The position numbers and the translations under genes were made by a program. Below the pieces are notes generated by a model that worked only from the letters and a program-made list of their open reading frames with translations, was not told where the DNA came from and ran no database searches. DNA of 64,000 bases from Deinococcus sp. KNUC1210. GTDB taxonomy: Bacteria > Deinococcota > Deinococci > Deinococcales > Deinococcaceae. Location: the NCBI RefSeq assembly GCF_022344005.1, contig NZ_CP092194.1, positions 124,001 to 188,000 on the forward strand, given 5' to 3'. Position 1 is the stretch's first letter, and the number at the start of each line of letters is the position of its first letter. Below, piece after piece: positions 8,685 to 16,817 of this stretch.

Positions 8685-9631
8685 CAGTGATCCCTCAGCA
8701 GGACGCGCACGTACAGAAAGGCCAGCAGTCCCATGATCGCCACCAGGATGTACGAAACGGCCGAGGCGTAGCCCATGTCGAGGTTGCGAAAGGCCACCTG
8801 GTACACGTAGAAATACAGCGTCTGGGTCGAGTCGCCGGGGCCGCCGCCGGTCATGATCGCCACCTGATCGAACATCTTGAAGGCCGAGATGATCTTGAGC
8901 AGCGCCACGATATAGATGACGGGAGCCAGCAGCGGCAGGGTGATCCGGAAGAAGATCTGCGTGCTTGTCGCGCCGTCCACCTTGGCGGCTTCGGTCGTCT
9001 CGGCGGGAATGGACCCCAGCGCTCCGATGAACATCAGCGCGAACAGCGGTGCCCAGCCCCACACCTCCGACATCACGATGCTCAGCAGGGCGCTGAACTC
9101 GTGACCCAGCCAGATATAACCCTTGAGCGGCGGAATCACGGTGCCGATCATCTTGGCGTACACGCCGTAATCGGGATTGAGCATGAAGCGCCAGCTGTAG
9201 CCCTTGAGCACCGGGGCCACCGCGAAGGGAAAGATCAGCAGGGCGCGGGTGAAGACGTTGAGCGGCGTGGGCCGGGCGAGAATCAGGGCGATGCCCAGCC
9301 CGAACAGCAGCGTGAGGCTCACCGACATCAGCATGTACTCGCCGCTGACGCGCAGGCTGTTGAGAAATCCGGCGTCGCTCAGGGCGCGGGTGTAGTTGGC
9401 GGCCCCCACGAAGTCTCCGGGCGTGGGCGAGTAGATCAGCCGCCAGTCGCGGAATGACGTGACCAGTGATGACGCCAGCGGATAGACCACCGTGACCAGA
9501 ATGACCACCAGGGCCGGGCCGAGCAGCGCCCAGCGGAGTCCGCCGTTTCGGAGCTGACCGGTTTTGCGGCTCCCGGCGCGGCTCGTCAGGGCGGGCGGCG
9601 CACTCTTGGCAGCTGTTTGGGGAAGTTCCAT
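8684..9631 (-). CDS. Carbohydrate ABC transporter permease (MalF type)
   Basis: 315-residue inner-membrane permease, partner of the MalG-type protein. After a hydrophilic N-terminus, six helices start with LLGPALVVILVTVVYPLASS (about residues 36-55). The EAA loop is TEAAKVDGATSTQIFFRIT, then LPLLAPVIYIV. The ATG at 9631 has a GAGGTGA site. Two hairpins (9665-9693 and 9798-9831) separate it from the binding-protein gene. These could lower permease expression relative to the receptor, as in other sugar importers. Confidence 0.92.
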   Translation of the reverse strand: MELPQTAAKSAPPALTSRAGSRKTGQLRNGGLRWALLGPALVVILVTVVYPLASSLVTSFRDWRLIYSPTPGDFVGAANYTRALSDAGFLNSLRVSGEYMLMSVSLTLLFGLGIALILARPTPLNVFTRALLIFPFAVAPVLKGYSWRFMLNPDYGVYAKMIGTVIPPLKGYIWLGHEFSALLSIVMSEVWGWAPLFALMFIGALGSIPAETTEAAKVDGATSTQIFFRITLPLLAPVIYIVALLKIISAFKMFDQVAIMTGGGPGDSTQTLYFYVYQVAFRNLDMGYASAVSYILVAIMGLLAFLYVRVLLRDH

Positions 9632-9664
9632 CGCTCACCTCTCGAACGGGCCTGACAAAAGGGT

Positions 9665-9693
9665 GGGAGGGCCAGGGCGACCCCAGCCCTCCC
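9665..9693 (-). other. Intercistronic hairpin
   Basis: Perfect 8-bp inverted repeat GGGAGGGC / GCCCTCCC with a 13-base loop, between the binding-protein stop and the MalF-type start. No T-run follows, so it is more likely an RNA-stability or processing element than a full terminator. Confidence 0.5.
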
Positions 9694-9797
9694 GGTGTCA
9701 GGCGCTCTCCGTGTTCTGCTGTCTGCCCGCGCTGCCCGTGGGTCTAGGGGCGTGCGCCGAAAACTCAGAACACGGACTCATGCCTACTCCCGTCGGT

Positions 9798-9831
9798 CGG
9801 ATGGACTGCCTGACGATCAGGCGTCCATCCG
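9798..9831 (-). terminator. Strong hairpin directly after the binding-protein gene (attenuator-like)
   Basis: CGGATGGAC with GCCTGA on one arm pairs with TCAGGC and GTCCATCCG on the other: a 15-bp stem with one bulged T and a 3-base loop, 9 bp past the binding-protein stop. There is no T-tract on the minus strand, so partial termination or 3'-end protection of the receptor transcript is the likelier role. Confidence 0.55.
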
Positions 9832-9839
9832 AATGCTGC

Positions 9840-11216
9840 TTACTTGTAGTAGCCGGCCCGCTTCTGGATGGCGTCCACGTCCCGCGCCATGCCGTCGAGG
9901 GTGGCCTTCACGTCGGCACCGGTCGACATCTTGTTGATGCCGATTTCCAGCACGCTCTGAATCTCTGCCCACGAGCGCACCTGGGGCAGCGTGCGGGCGC
10001 TTCTCAGGGCCTGACCGCCGACCTTGGGAATGCCGCCGTTGGCCGCGTTCACCTTGGGATCGTTCATGCCCGAGAAGGTGACGATGGTGTTGTCGGCCAG
10101 TGCCGGGTCGCTGCGGTTGGAGGCCACCTTCTTCTGCACGTCGGTGTTGCTGACGTACTTGATGAATTCCCAGGCGGCATCCTGGTTCTTGGAGTTCTTG
10201 AAGATGCCCACTGGCCAGACCAGGCCGTAGTTCTGGGTGGTGCCGCCAGCCCAGCCGGGTGCGGGCGAGAAGCCGACGTTGTTCAGCACGCTTGCCGATA
10301 CCTGCTTCGGATCGGAGAATTTCGACCAGTACCACCACCAGCCGACCCACATGGCGGCCTTGCCCTGAAGGATCTGGCTGGAGGATTCCGGCTCACCGAA
10401 GGTGGTGGACGCAGCCGGAACCACTTTGTCCTTGCGGAGCAGATCGATATAGAACTGGGTGGCCTGAAGGCCTTTCTCGTTGTTGAAGATCGGATGGCCG
10501 CCCTTGTCGAGGATGTCGCCGCCATTGCCCCACAGCATGCTGACCCAGTTGAAGAGGTTCTGCCCGGCGTTCACGCCGTACATGGCCGACAGACCCACCG
10601 TGCCGGGCATGCGCTTCTGAATGAGCTGCGCGGTCGTCTCGACCTGCTGCCACGTTCGCGGCACCGGCAGGCGCAGGTTGGTGAAGATGTCCTTGCGGTA
10701 GAACAGCACCAGCGGATGTCCGCGGAACGGCATGCCGATGATGTTGCCGCTGCTGTCGGTGGCCGCCTGGACGTACGCGCTGGGGTAGTCGCGCAGGTTG
10801 ATGTGGTCGGTCTTGATGCGGTCGTTCAGCGAGACGAGGTAGGGCTTGATGGCCTCGCCCCAGGCGTCGACCCAGGCCACGGCGTCGTAGGTGCTGCCGG
10901 TGGTGGCCTCGACCAGTTCCTTCTGCTGAAGGGCTTCATAGGGCGTGTTTTCCCACTGCACGCTGATACCGGTCAGCTGATTGAACTCGCCGCCCTCGCC
11001 GGTCAGTTTGGACAGCTGTGCGAACTGACCCGCTCCCAGACAGCAGATCAGGAACTTGAGCTTCGTGCCGTTGTAGGGCTTTCCTGCCTTGAGGCCGTAG
11101 GGCATGCTGCCCTGAGCGCTGCCCGACGAGGGCACGACGCCGCCGAGGGTCAGGACCCCCAGGAGTCCGAGGGACAGTCCTACCCGCTGCTTCACTGACT
11201 TGCCTGCTTTCTGCAT
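9840..11216 (-). CDS. Sugar ABC transporter substrate-binding protein (family 1)
   Basis: 458-residue exported receptor of the CUT1 importer. The signal peptide is about residues 1-35 (basic KAGKSVKQR, hydrophobic VGLSLGLLGVLTLGG, SGSAQG). Family-1 features include the N-terminal GEGGEFNQLTGISVQWENT segment, WVDAWGEAIKPY, GMPFRGHPLVLFYRKD and the closet-lid tryptophans WVGWWWYWSKF. The ATG at 11216 has an AGGAGG site. It is the first gene of the leftward operon and is controlled from the promoter/operator at 11664-11710 through an unusually long leader of about 460 bases. The ligand is probably a sugar, polyol or derivative; not predictable further. Confidence 0.92.
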   Translation of the reverse strand: MQKAGKSVKQRVGLSLGLLGVLTLGGVVPSSGSAQGSMPYGLKAGKPYNGTKLKFLICCLGAGQFAQLSKLTGEGGEFNQLTGISVQWENTPYEALQQKELVEATTGSTYDAVAWVDAWGEAIKPYLVSLNDRIKTDHINLRDYPSAYVQAATDSSGNIIGMPFRGHPLVLFYRKDIFTNLRLPVPRTWQQVETTAQLIQKRMPGTVGLSAMYGVNAGQNLFNWVSMLWGNGGDILDKGGHPIFNNEKGLQATQFYIDLLRKDKVVPAASTTFGEPESSSQILQGKAAMWVGWWWYWSKFSDPKQVSASVLNNVGFSPAPGWAGGTTQNYGLVWPVGIFKNSKNQDAAWEFIKYVSNTDVQKKVASNRSDPALADNTIVTFSGMNDPKVNAANGGIPKVGGQALRSARTLPQVRSWAEIQSVLEIGINKMSTGADVKATLDGMARDVDAIQKRAGYYK

Positions 11217-11225
11217 ATGTATGCC
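11212..11225. promoter_or_regulatory. Degenerate third copy of the operator palindrome at the start codon
   Basis: TGCATATGTATGCC matches the operator TGCATACGTATGCA at 12 of 14 bases and overlaps the ATG of the binding-protein gene. It could be an auxiliary operator or roadblock site, or chance; the central CpG of the other two sites is lost here. Confidence 0.35.
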
Positions 11226-11663
11226 CTCCTGACGAGGTGACTGCTGCGAGGTCTGCGACGTGCTGAAGCGTGCTCGGGAGTACAGACGGCCATCGGTGCC
11301 GGAACAGGTTGACTGTGGCGTACCGGGCCCTGTGCTGAAAAAGGCTGGAAGAGGTCAGGCGCTTCGGGGTGCCAGTCCGGATTCCACACAAAATGGACAC
11401 GTGTTCATCGGCAGTCGCTGTATGCCGGTGTCGAGTTCCGGTCTTCATCGAGATGTCGTGTCGAACTGGCCCAACAGGAGGAGGTGGCCCAAAATGAGGC
11501 GTCGAGGCACGGACGGCGGCAGGAATGCCGAACAGAGATCGGTCGGAACCGGGCCAGGACTGCGAACGGATACGCTGTATCGCAAGAACCCAACCGGAAT
11601 CTTCTGCGCTCACCGCTGTCTACTCTGCTCGTTCGGGTGGCGGAAACCGGTTTGGTTCAGCTC

Positions 11664-11677
11664 TGCATACGTATGCA
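11664..11677. promoter_or_regulatory. Operator palindrome TGCATACGTATGCA (leftward operon)
   Basis: Perfect 14-bp palindrome with a central CpG, the usual layout for LacI-family operators. It begins 3 bp downstream of the -10 box of the leftward promoter, so a bound repressor would cover the transcription start. An identical copy is at 11941-11954. The LacI-family gene at 15795-16817 is the natural candidate regulator (inference). Confidence 0.72.
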
Positions 11678-11680
11678 TAC

Positions 11681-11710
11681 ACCATAGTTGGCATGTTTTG
11701 GGTTTGTCAA
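11681..11710 (-). promoter_or_regulatory. Sigma-70 promoter for the leftward importer operon
   Basis: On the minus strand TTGACA (11710-11705) matches the -35 consensus fully and TATGGT (11686-11681) matches -10 at 4 of 6, with an 18-bp spacer. The operator at 11664-11677 follows at once. Confidence 0.65.
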
Positions 11711-11910
11711 GTGCTTCACAGTTGTCCAGACCACCCCAGGCGGCGCGACCTCCCCTGGAGCACCGTCCACACACCGTGTTCGGCATCCATCCAAACGGCG
11801 GCGGCCTGTCTGAACACCTTCAGGGACAGCGCGGGCCAACCCTTCAGGAGGGCGTTGGTGGCCTTAAAAACCATGGTTGGGCCCTCTGAAACCGCTCTGC
11901 TGGGCCTGTC

Positions 11911-11939
11911 TTGACGAACCGAAAGGCGGGGAGTACGGT
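11911..11939 (+). promoter_or_regulatory. Sigma-70 promoter candidate for the rightward operon
   Basis: TTGACG (11911-11916), 17-bp spacer, TACGGT (11934-11939). The -10 box is weak, but the architecture copies that of the leftward promoter, with the operator beginning 2 bp downstream. Confidence 0.5.
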
Positions 11940-11940
11940 A

Positions 11941-11954
11941 TGCATACGTATGCA
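11941..11954. promoter_or_regulatory. Operator palindrome TGCATACGTATGCA (rightward operon)
   Basis: Second identical 14-bp copy, 277 bp centre-to-centre from the first and placed just after the -10 box of the rightward promoter. Two distant identical sites would allow looping by a tetrameric regulator. Confidence 0.7.
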
Positions 11955-12093
11955 CATCGCAGGGGCGGCGGCCTGGTTGCCTCCGTCCTCTGCCGAAAGA
12001 CACGTCCGCCCCCTTACCGCCGAGTACTGGAGGTCGTTCCCACGTTGATGGTCCGGGTGACGCCTCCAGCAGAATTCACCTCAAGGAGACGCC

Positions 12094-12717
12094 ATGACCC
12101 AGGCCCCCGACGCCCCTTCGACCCCTGCCCCCAGCGAAGACCTCGGCATCATGACCGGGAATGTGGTTCGCTTCCGCGACCTGAAATCACGCCCGATTCC
12201 GCTGATGTTCATCGACAGCATCCTGCCCGGCCATCAGCGCCACAATTACGCGGTGATCGGTGACACGGCCAGCGAAAACGACGCCTACGAACCGTTCATC
12301 ACCTCGCCGCACGGCTTTCAGGTGGGCGTGGTGCGGGCGCGGCAGGGCAACGGCCCGGCGTACCACACCCACGACTACATCGAGTCGTTTCTGCCGCTGC
12401 GGGGCCGCTGGCGCTTCTACTGGGGCAGCACGCCCGACAAGGTAGACGGCGAGACGATCCTGGAAGAATTCGATTACATCACCCTTCCGCCCCAGCTCTG
12501 GCGGGGCTTCGAGTGCATCGACGAGGGCGAGAGCTGGATTTTTGCGGTGCTGGAAAAGCACGAGGTCTACGAGGGCAAAGATCCGTACTGGGCCCCCGAC
12601 GTGATCCGCCGGGCGCGTGAATACGGCTTCGAGGCCAGCGAAAGTGGCAAGATGATCAAGCCCGCGAATTTCTCCGAACTGGAGGAACAGATGCTTCACC
12701 AGTTCGGAGACGAGTAG
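12094..12717 (+). CDS. Cupin-domain protein
   Basis: 207-residue single-domain cupin. The metal-binding motif is recognisable as PAYHTHDYIESFLPLRG (about residues 88-104; two His and a Glu) with the second motif around residue 135 onward less clear. Cupins include isomerases, dioxygenases, epimerases and sugar-binding sensors. First gene of the rightward operon, with an AAGGAG site before the ATG at 12094. It probably acts on the imported compound or an intermediate; no specific reaction can be assigned. Confidence 0.8.
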   Translation: MTQAPDAPSTPAPSEDLGIMTGNVVRFRDLKSRPIPLMFIDSILPGHQRHNYAVIGDTASENDAYEPFITSPHGFQVGVVRARQGNGPAYHTHDYIESFLPLRGRWRFYWGSTPDKVDGETILEEFDYITLPPQLWRGFECIDEGESWIFAVLEKHEVYEGKDPYWAPDVIRRAREYGFEASESGKMIKPANFSELEEQMLHQFGDE

Positions 12718-12721
12718 CGAC

Positions 12722-13399
12722 ATGCACGCCGCAGCCATACCAGCACTGCTGTTGCCCGGAACCCTGTGCGGCGAGACGCTGTGGAGCGGCGTGCCACTGC
12801 CCAGCGGAACGCAGGCACGAACGGCCATTCAGGGCCATTCGCTGGCCGAAGCCGCGTCTATGGCGCTGGAAGGCGTGCAGGGTCAGGTTCATCTGGTGGG
12901 CTTCTCGCTGGGAGCCATCGTGGCGTTCGAGGTGCTGCGGCTGGCCCCGGAACGCGTCGCCCGCCTGACCCTGATCAGTGCCAATCCACACGCGCCCACT
13001 GCGGCGCAGTTGCAGATCTGGTCCGAGCAGCAGGCGCGCGTGCAGGCCGGAGAATTTGGTGCACTGATCGGAGAACTCAGCACCGGCCCGCATCGCCAGC
13101 AACTGCTGGACATGGCGTGGCGAACCGGGCCGCAGGTGTTTCTGGAACAGCTGGACCTGCTCCGCTCGCGCCCTGACAGCCGCCCCACGCTCGCCCGCTG
13201 GACCGGCCCGCTGACGCTGCTGGTCGGTCAGGACGACGTGGTCACGCCGCCACACCTCAGCAGCGAGATGAAGGCGCTCGCTCCTCAGGCAGACCTGCGG
13301 ATCGTACCGCGAGCAGGGCATTATCTGCCGCTGGACGCGCCGGACGCTCTCTCAGAGGTGCTCTGTCCGAATCCTGTGCGTGGGGTGACGTATGCCTGA
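12722..13399 (+). CDS. Alpha/beta hydrolase
   Basis: 225-residue alpha/beta-hydrolase-fold enzyme. The nucleophile elbow is GFSLG (Ser about residue 61), the acid is probably in VGQDDVVTPP (about 166-175) and the His in RAGHYLPLDAP (about 200). It starts with the oxyanion-type LLLPGTLCG. Members cleave esters, lactones or C-C bonds. It lies 4 bp after the cupin gene and overlaps the aldolase gene by 8 bp, so all three are co-translated. A role in opening a lactone or ester before the aldolase step is reasonable but inferred. Confidence 0.82.
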   Translation: MHAAAIPALLLPGTLCGETLWSGVPLPSGTQARTAIQGHSLAEAASMALEGVQGQVHLVGFSLGAIVAFEVLRLAPERVARLTLISANPHAPTAAQLQIWSEQQARVQAGEFGALIGELSTGPHRQQLLDMAWRTGPQVFLEQLDLLRSRPDSRPTLARWTGPLTLLVGQDDVVTPPHLSSEMKALAPQADLRIVPRAGHYLPLDAPDALSEVLCPNPVRGVTYA

Positions 13400-14183
13400 C
13401 CCGAGCGGCCCGTTGCAGGCCCGCTGGAACGCGGGGGAAACGGTCCTGAACGGCTGGCTGCACCTGCCGGGCGGCGTCAGCGCGGAACTCATGGGCCGGG
13501 CTGGGTACGACGCTCTGACCATCGACCTGCAACATGGCCTGATCGGTGACGGCGGGCTGGTGGGCACGCTCCAGGCCATCGCTGCCACCCCTGCTGTCCC
13601 GCTGGTGCGCGTGCCGTGGCTGCATCCACCCGATCTGATGCGGGCGCTGGACGCCGGAGCCGCAGGCGTCATCTGCCCGATGATCGACACGCCGGAGCAA
13701 GCTGCTGCACTCGTCCATGCCTGCCGCTACGCTCCGTCCGGTGGGCGCAGTTACGGCCCCACCCGCGCCCGGCTGATCTACGGCTCCGACTACGCCCAGC
13801 ACGCGAACACCCAGACGCTGATCTTTGCCATGATCGAGACCGCGCAGGCGCTGGAGAATCTGGACAGCATCCTGGATACGCCGGGCCTGAGCGGCGTGTA
13901 TGTCGGTCCCGCCGACCTGAGCCTCAGTCTGACCGGGCAGGCCACTCTCGATTTCAGTCAGGGCGAGGCCGCCCAGGCAGTGGCCCGCATCGCCCAGGCA
14001 GCCCGGCAGCGCGGCCTGATTCCCGGCATTTTCACTCAGGGCGGAGAGCTGGCCCGCCAGGCCACCGCGCTGGGATACACCTTCGTCACGGCCGGATCCG
14101 ATGTTGCGCTGCTGGAAGGGGCAGCCAGACAGGTGCTGAACGATCTGCGCGGCACCGTCTCCACCGCTTCGGGAGGGTACTGA
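13392..14183 (+). CDS. HpcH/HpaI-family aldolase
   Basis: 263-residue class II (metal-dependent) 2-keto-3-deoxy acid or hydroxy-acid aldolase. The family core is present: [12 protein letters not shown], the PMIDTPEQA segment, the metal-binding Glu in [14 protein letters not shown], and Asp in [14 protein letters not shown]. Such enzymes cleave 4-hydroxy-2-oxo acids to pyruvate (or glyoxylate-type products) and an aldehyde, the last step of many sugar-acid and aromatic pathways. Position 3 of the rightward operon, overlapping the hydrolase gene by 8 bp. This is the best clue that the pathway passes through a keto acid. Confidence 0.88.
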   Translation: MPDPSGPLQARWNAGETVLNGWLHLPGGVSAELMGRAGYDALTIDLQHGLIGDGGLVGTLQAIAATPAVPLVRVPWLHPPDLMRALDAGAAGVICPMIDTPEQAAALVHACRYAPSGGRSYGPTRARLIYGSDYAQHANTQTLIFAMIETAQALENLDSILDTPGLSGVYVGPADLSLSLTGQATLDFSQGEAAQAVARIAQAARQRGLIPGIFTQGGELARQATALGYTFVTAGSDVALLEGAARQVLNDLRGTVSTASGGY

Positions 14184-14210
14184 GCCGGTCGCCCCGTCCC
14201 TCCTTCCCAG

Positions 14211-14248
14211 GCACAGCAGCGCTCACGCCCCCGCGCCGACTGCTGTGC
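14211..14248 (+). other. Intercistronic hairpin
   Basis: Perfect 9-bp arms GCACAGCAG (14211-14219) and CTGCTGTGC (14240-14248) around a 20-base loop, between the aldolase and HisD-like genes. No T-run, so an RNA-stability or translation role is likelier than termination. Confidence 0.45.
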
Positions 14249-14310
14249 GCCGCCTCGCCCGCCCGCGAACCGCTGCTTTCAACTCTCACCGACTTTGCAG
14301 GAGACCTCCT

Positions 14311-15609
14311 ATGGCACGCATTCTGAAACCCGGCATGAACGCCCAGACCAAGCTCAGCATTCAGGAATCGGTGCAGCAGACGGTGCGCGGCATCATCGAG
14401 AGCATCCGTACTCAGGGCGACGCCGCCCTTAGAGAGCTGTCGCAGAAGTTCGACGGCTGGAATCCGCCCGCCTTCCGGCTGACCCAGGCAGAGATCGAAG
14501 CGGCGGTGGCGCAGGTTCCGCCGGAGCAGCTGGACTCGATCCGCTTCAGCCTGGAGCAGGTGCAGACGTTTGCACGGGCGCAGCGGGCCTCGATTCACGA
14601 TGTCGAAATCGAGACGATTCCCGGCGTGACGCTGGGCCACAAGGTCTTGCCGATCAACTCGGTGGCCTGCTACGTACCGGGCGGACGCTATCCGATGATC
14701 GCCAGCGCCATCATGAGCGTGGCGACCGCGAAGGTGGCGGGCGTGGGGCGCGTGGTGGCTGTCACGCCGCCCAAAGACGGCCAGCCGTACCCGGCGACGG
14801 TGGCGACCATGCATCTGGCCGGAGCCGACGAAATCTACATCATGGGCGGGGTGCAGGCGCTGGCCGCCCTCGCGCTGGGCACCGAAACCATCGCGCCTGT
14901 CGATATGCTGGTAGGGCCGGGGAATGCTTATGTTGCCGAGGCCAAGCGTCAGCTCTTCGGGCAGGTGGGCATCGACCTGCTGGCCGGGCCGACCGAAACC
15001 CTCGTGATCGCCGATGACAGCGTGGACGCCGAGATGGTCGCCACCGATCTGCTGGGGCAGGCCGAACACGGCACCAACAGTCCGGCTGTGCTGCTGACCA
15101 CCTCCGAGCGACTGGCAGGCGAGGTCGTGACCGAAATCGAGCGGCAGCTGAAGGTGCTGGCCACGGCAGAGGTGGCAGGGCAGGCATGGCGCGACTACGG
15201 CCAGATCATCCTGGCCGACGATGACGCGGAAATGGTGCGCGTGGGCGACGAGATCGCCAGCGAACACGTGCAGGTGCTGACCCGCGATCCCGACTATTTC
15301 CTGAACAACCTCAGCAATTACGGTTCTCTGTTCCTGGGGCCAGAAACCAACGTGGCCTACGGCGACAAGACCATCGGCACCAACCACATCCTGCCCACCG
15401 GACGCTCTGCCCGGTATACCGGCGGGCTGTGGGTCGGCAAGTACCTGAAAACCGTGACGTACCAGCGGGCCACCCGTGAGGCCAGCGTCATCATCGGGCA
15501 GCACTGCTCGGTGATCTGCGGAATCGAGGGGTTTGCCGGGCATCAGCGTCAGGCCGATCTGCGGGTGGAGCGGTATCGCCAGCCGGACCCGGTGGGGGCG
15601 GCAGACTGA
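14311..15609 (+). CDS. Histidinol dehydrogenase-family oxidoreductase (HisD paralogue 2)
   Basis: 432-residue second HisD-fold dehydrogenase, diverged from the one at 3187-4455. Zinc and catalytic residues are conserved: Gln250 and His253 (QAEHG), Glu318-His319 (ASEHV), [13 protein letters not shown], and C-terminal His411 (GHQRQADLR). The ATG at 14311 has a GGAGA site; a longer in-frame start lacks one. It is transcribed from the divergent operon to its paralogue, so the two operons may supply two oxidations of one pathway or two subunits. The family can form dimers, but heteromers are speculation. Confidence 0.88.
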   Translation: MARILKPGMNAQTKLSIQESVQQTVRGIIESIRTQGDAALRELSQKFDGWNPPAFRLTQAEIEAAVAQVPPEQLDSIRFSLEQVQTFARAQRASIHDVEIETIPGVTLGHKVLPINSVACYVPGGRYPMIASAIMSVATAKVAGVGRVVAVTPPKDGQPYPATVATMHLAGADEIYIMGGVQALAALALGTETIAPVDMLVGPGNAYVAEAKRQLFGQVGIDLLAGPTETLVIADDSVDAEMVATDLLGQAEHGTNSPAVLLTTSERLAGEVVTEIERQLKVLATAEVAGQAWRDYGQIILADDDAEMVRVGDEIASEHVQVLTRDPDYFLNNLSNYGSLFLGPETNVAYGDKTIGTNHILPTGRSARYTGGLWVGKYLKTVTYQRATREASVIIGQHCSVICGIEGFAGHQRQADLRVERYRQPDPVGAAD

Positions 15610-15622
15610 AGTCGGTCTTTTT
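15603..15622 (+). terminator. Small intrinsic terminator candidate at the HisD-2 stop
   Basis: AGACTG, loop AAGT, CGGTCT (one G-T pair), then TTTT at 15619-15622. The hairpin overlaps the stop codon of the HisD-like gene. The stem is only 6 bp, so termination is probably partial and separates the metabolic genes from the regulator. Confidence 0.4.
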
Positions 15623-15794
15623 CGCCGCTGGAGGCCGCCTTTCTCAGATCAGCGCAGCTGGACCTCGGTCCTGCGCCGTCCAGTGGACCGTCTCGACTGT
15701 CTTCGTTGGCGACACCGTTTGACCACCGCGCGTTCTATGCTGGAGACACCGCCATGACCAAAGCAGACGCGCCTTCCTCTCCCCCACCCAGCGC

Positions 15795-16817
15795 GTGACC
15801 TCGCACGACGTTTCACGCGAGGCCGGTGTGTCGCAGTCGGCGGTGTCGCGGGCCTTCACGCCAGGAGCGCACATCAGCCCCGAGACGCGCCAGCGTGTGC
15901 TGGAAGCGGCCCGAAAGCTGGGCTATCAGCCCAACGCCATCGCCCGCAGCCTGGTCACGCAGCGCAGCGGCATCGTGGCGCTCATCGTGGGCGACCTGCA
16001 CAATCCCTTCTATCCGCAGGCGCTGTCGCAGTTCGCGCAGGCGCTGGAACACCGGGGCAAGCGGGCGCTGCTGCTCACCCACGACGCCCGCCGCGACGTG
16101 CAGGAAACGCTGGACGCCGCCAGCCGCTATCAGATCGAGGCGGCAATCGTCTTTCCGACGCGCCTGAACAGCACGCTGCCCAGCCTGGGCGACGTTTCGA
16201 AAGGGGGCGTACCGGTGCTGCTGTTCAACCGTCATCTGCCGGGCCGTAACCTGCTGTCGGTGGCGTGCGACAACTACGCCGGGGGCCGCCTGGCAGCGCA
16301 GGTGCTGCTGGATGCGGGCGCGAGCAGACTGGCCTTTATCGGCGGCGATCCCGAAACGTCCACCCATCAGGACCGCTTGCGCGGGTTCGAGGAGCGGCTG
16401 CGCGAATCGGGGCTGGACCTGCTGGCGGCGCCCTCGCACGCCTTTCAGTACGACTGGGGCGTGCAGGCCACGCTCGATCTGCACGCCGCCGGACAGATGC
16501 CCGACGCGGTGTTCGGGGCAAACGACATCGTGGCAATCGGCGTGCTGGACGCACTGCGGCAGCTCGGGCGGCGGGTGCCGGAAGAGGTGAGCGTGATCGG
16601 CTTCGACGACATTCAGGAATCGGCGCGGCTGGCTTACCGCCTCACCACCATCCGTCAGCCGCTGGAAATCATGATCGAGGACGCGCTGCGGGCGCTCGAC
16701 GACCCGAGGCCCGGGAACGGCCCGAGGCTGCATCCCGGCGAACTGATCTGGCGCGATACCGTGAAACGGCAGGACACAGCCAAGGGGCAAAAGGACACAG
16801 CCAAGGGGCAAAGTTGA
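15795..16817 (+). CDS. LacI-family transcriptional regulator
   Basis: 340 residues from the GTG at 15795. N-terminal LacI helix-turn-helix (TSHDVSREAGVSQSAVSRAF) and hinge helix (IARSL), then a periplasmic-binding-protein-like ligand domain (VALIVGDLHNPFYPQAL, GVPVLLFNR, AFIGGDPET, FGANDIVAIGVLDALR, VIGFDDI). The GTG has no SD site. An ATG at 15754 with a GGAGA site would add MTKADAPSSPPTQR if the C5 run at 15781-15785 had one more C, so the true start is probably 15754 and the frame is broken here by one base. It is the likely repressor for both TGCATACGTATGCA sites. The C-terminus ends in a duplicated DTAKGQK peptide. Confidence 0.88.
   Translation: MTSHDVSREAGVSQSAVSRAFTPGAHISPETRQRVLEAARKLGYQPNAIARSLVTQRSGIVALIVGDLHNPFYPQALSQFAQALEHRGKRALLLTHDARRDVQETLDAASRYQIEAAIVFPTRLNSTLPSLGDVSKGGVPVLLFNRHLPGRNLLSVACDNYAGGRLAAQVLLDAGASRLAFIGGDPETSTHQDRLRGFEERLRESGLDLLAAPSHAFQYDWGVQATLDLHAAGQMPDAVFGANDIVAIGVLDALRQLGRRVPEEVSVIGFDDIQESARLAYRLTTIRQPLEIMIEDALRALDDPRPGNGPRLHPGELIWRDTVKRQDTAKGQKDTAKGQS
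16771..16812 (+). repeat. Perfect 21-bp tandem duplication at the lacI-type/SDR junction
   Basis: The 21-bp unit starting AGGACACAGCCAAGGGG occurs twice back to back. It adds seven residues to the C-terminus of the regulator and duplicates the AAGGGG element that serves as SD site for the SDR gene. It looks like a recent slippage event. Confidence 0.85.

Larger units (their letters stand above)
11217..12093. other. Divergent control region between the two catabolic operons
   Basis: 877 bp without a convincing gene; the open frames inside lack SD sites and family features. It carries two outward-facing promoter candidates, each followed directly by an identical 14-bp palindrome. The leftward leader from about 11674 to 11216 is about 460 bases and the rightward leader about 150 bases. 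Confidence 0.65.

Noticed and set aside
9564..11198. Long open frame opposite the sugar receptor
   Set aside because: Antisense shadow of a well-conserved gene in high-GC DNA; translation has no family signature.
10936..11613. 225-codon open frame on the minus strand upstream of the sugar receptor
   Set aside because: Frame-shadow of the receptor at its end and Arg/Pro-rich elsewhere; the receptor's own start has a strong SD.
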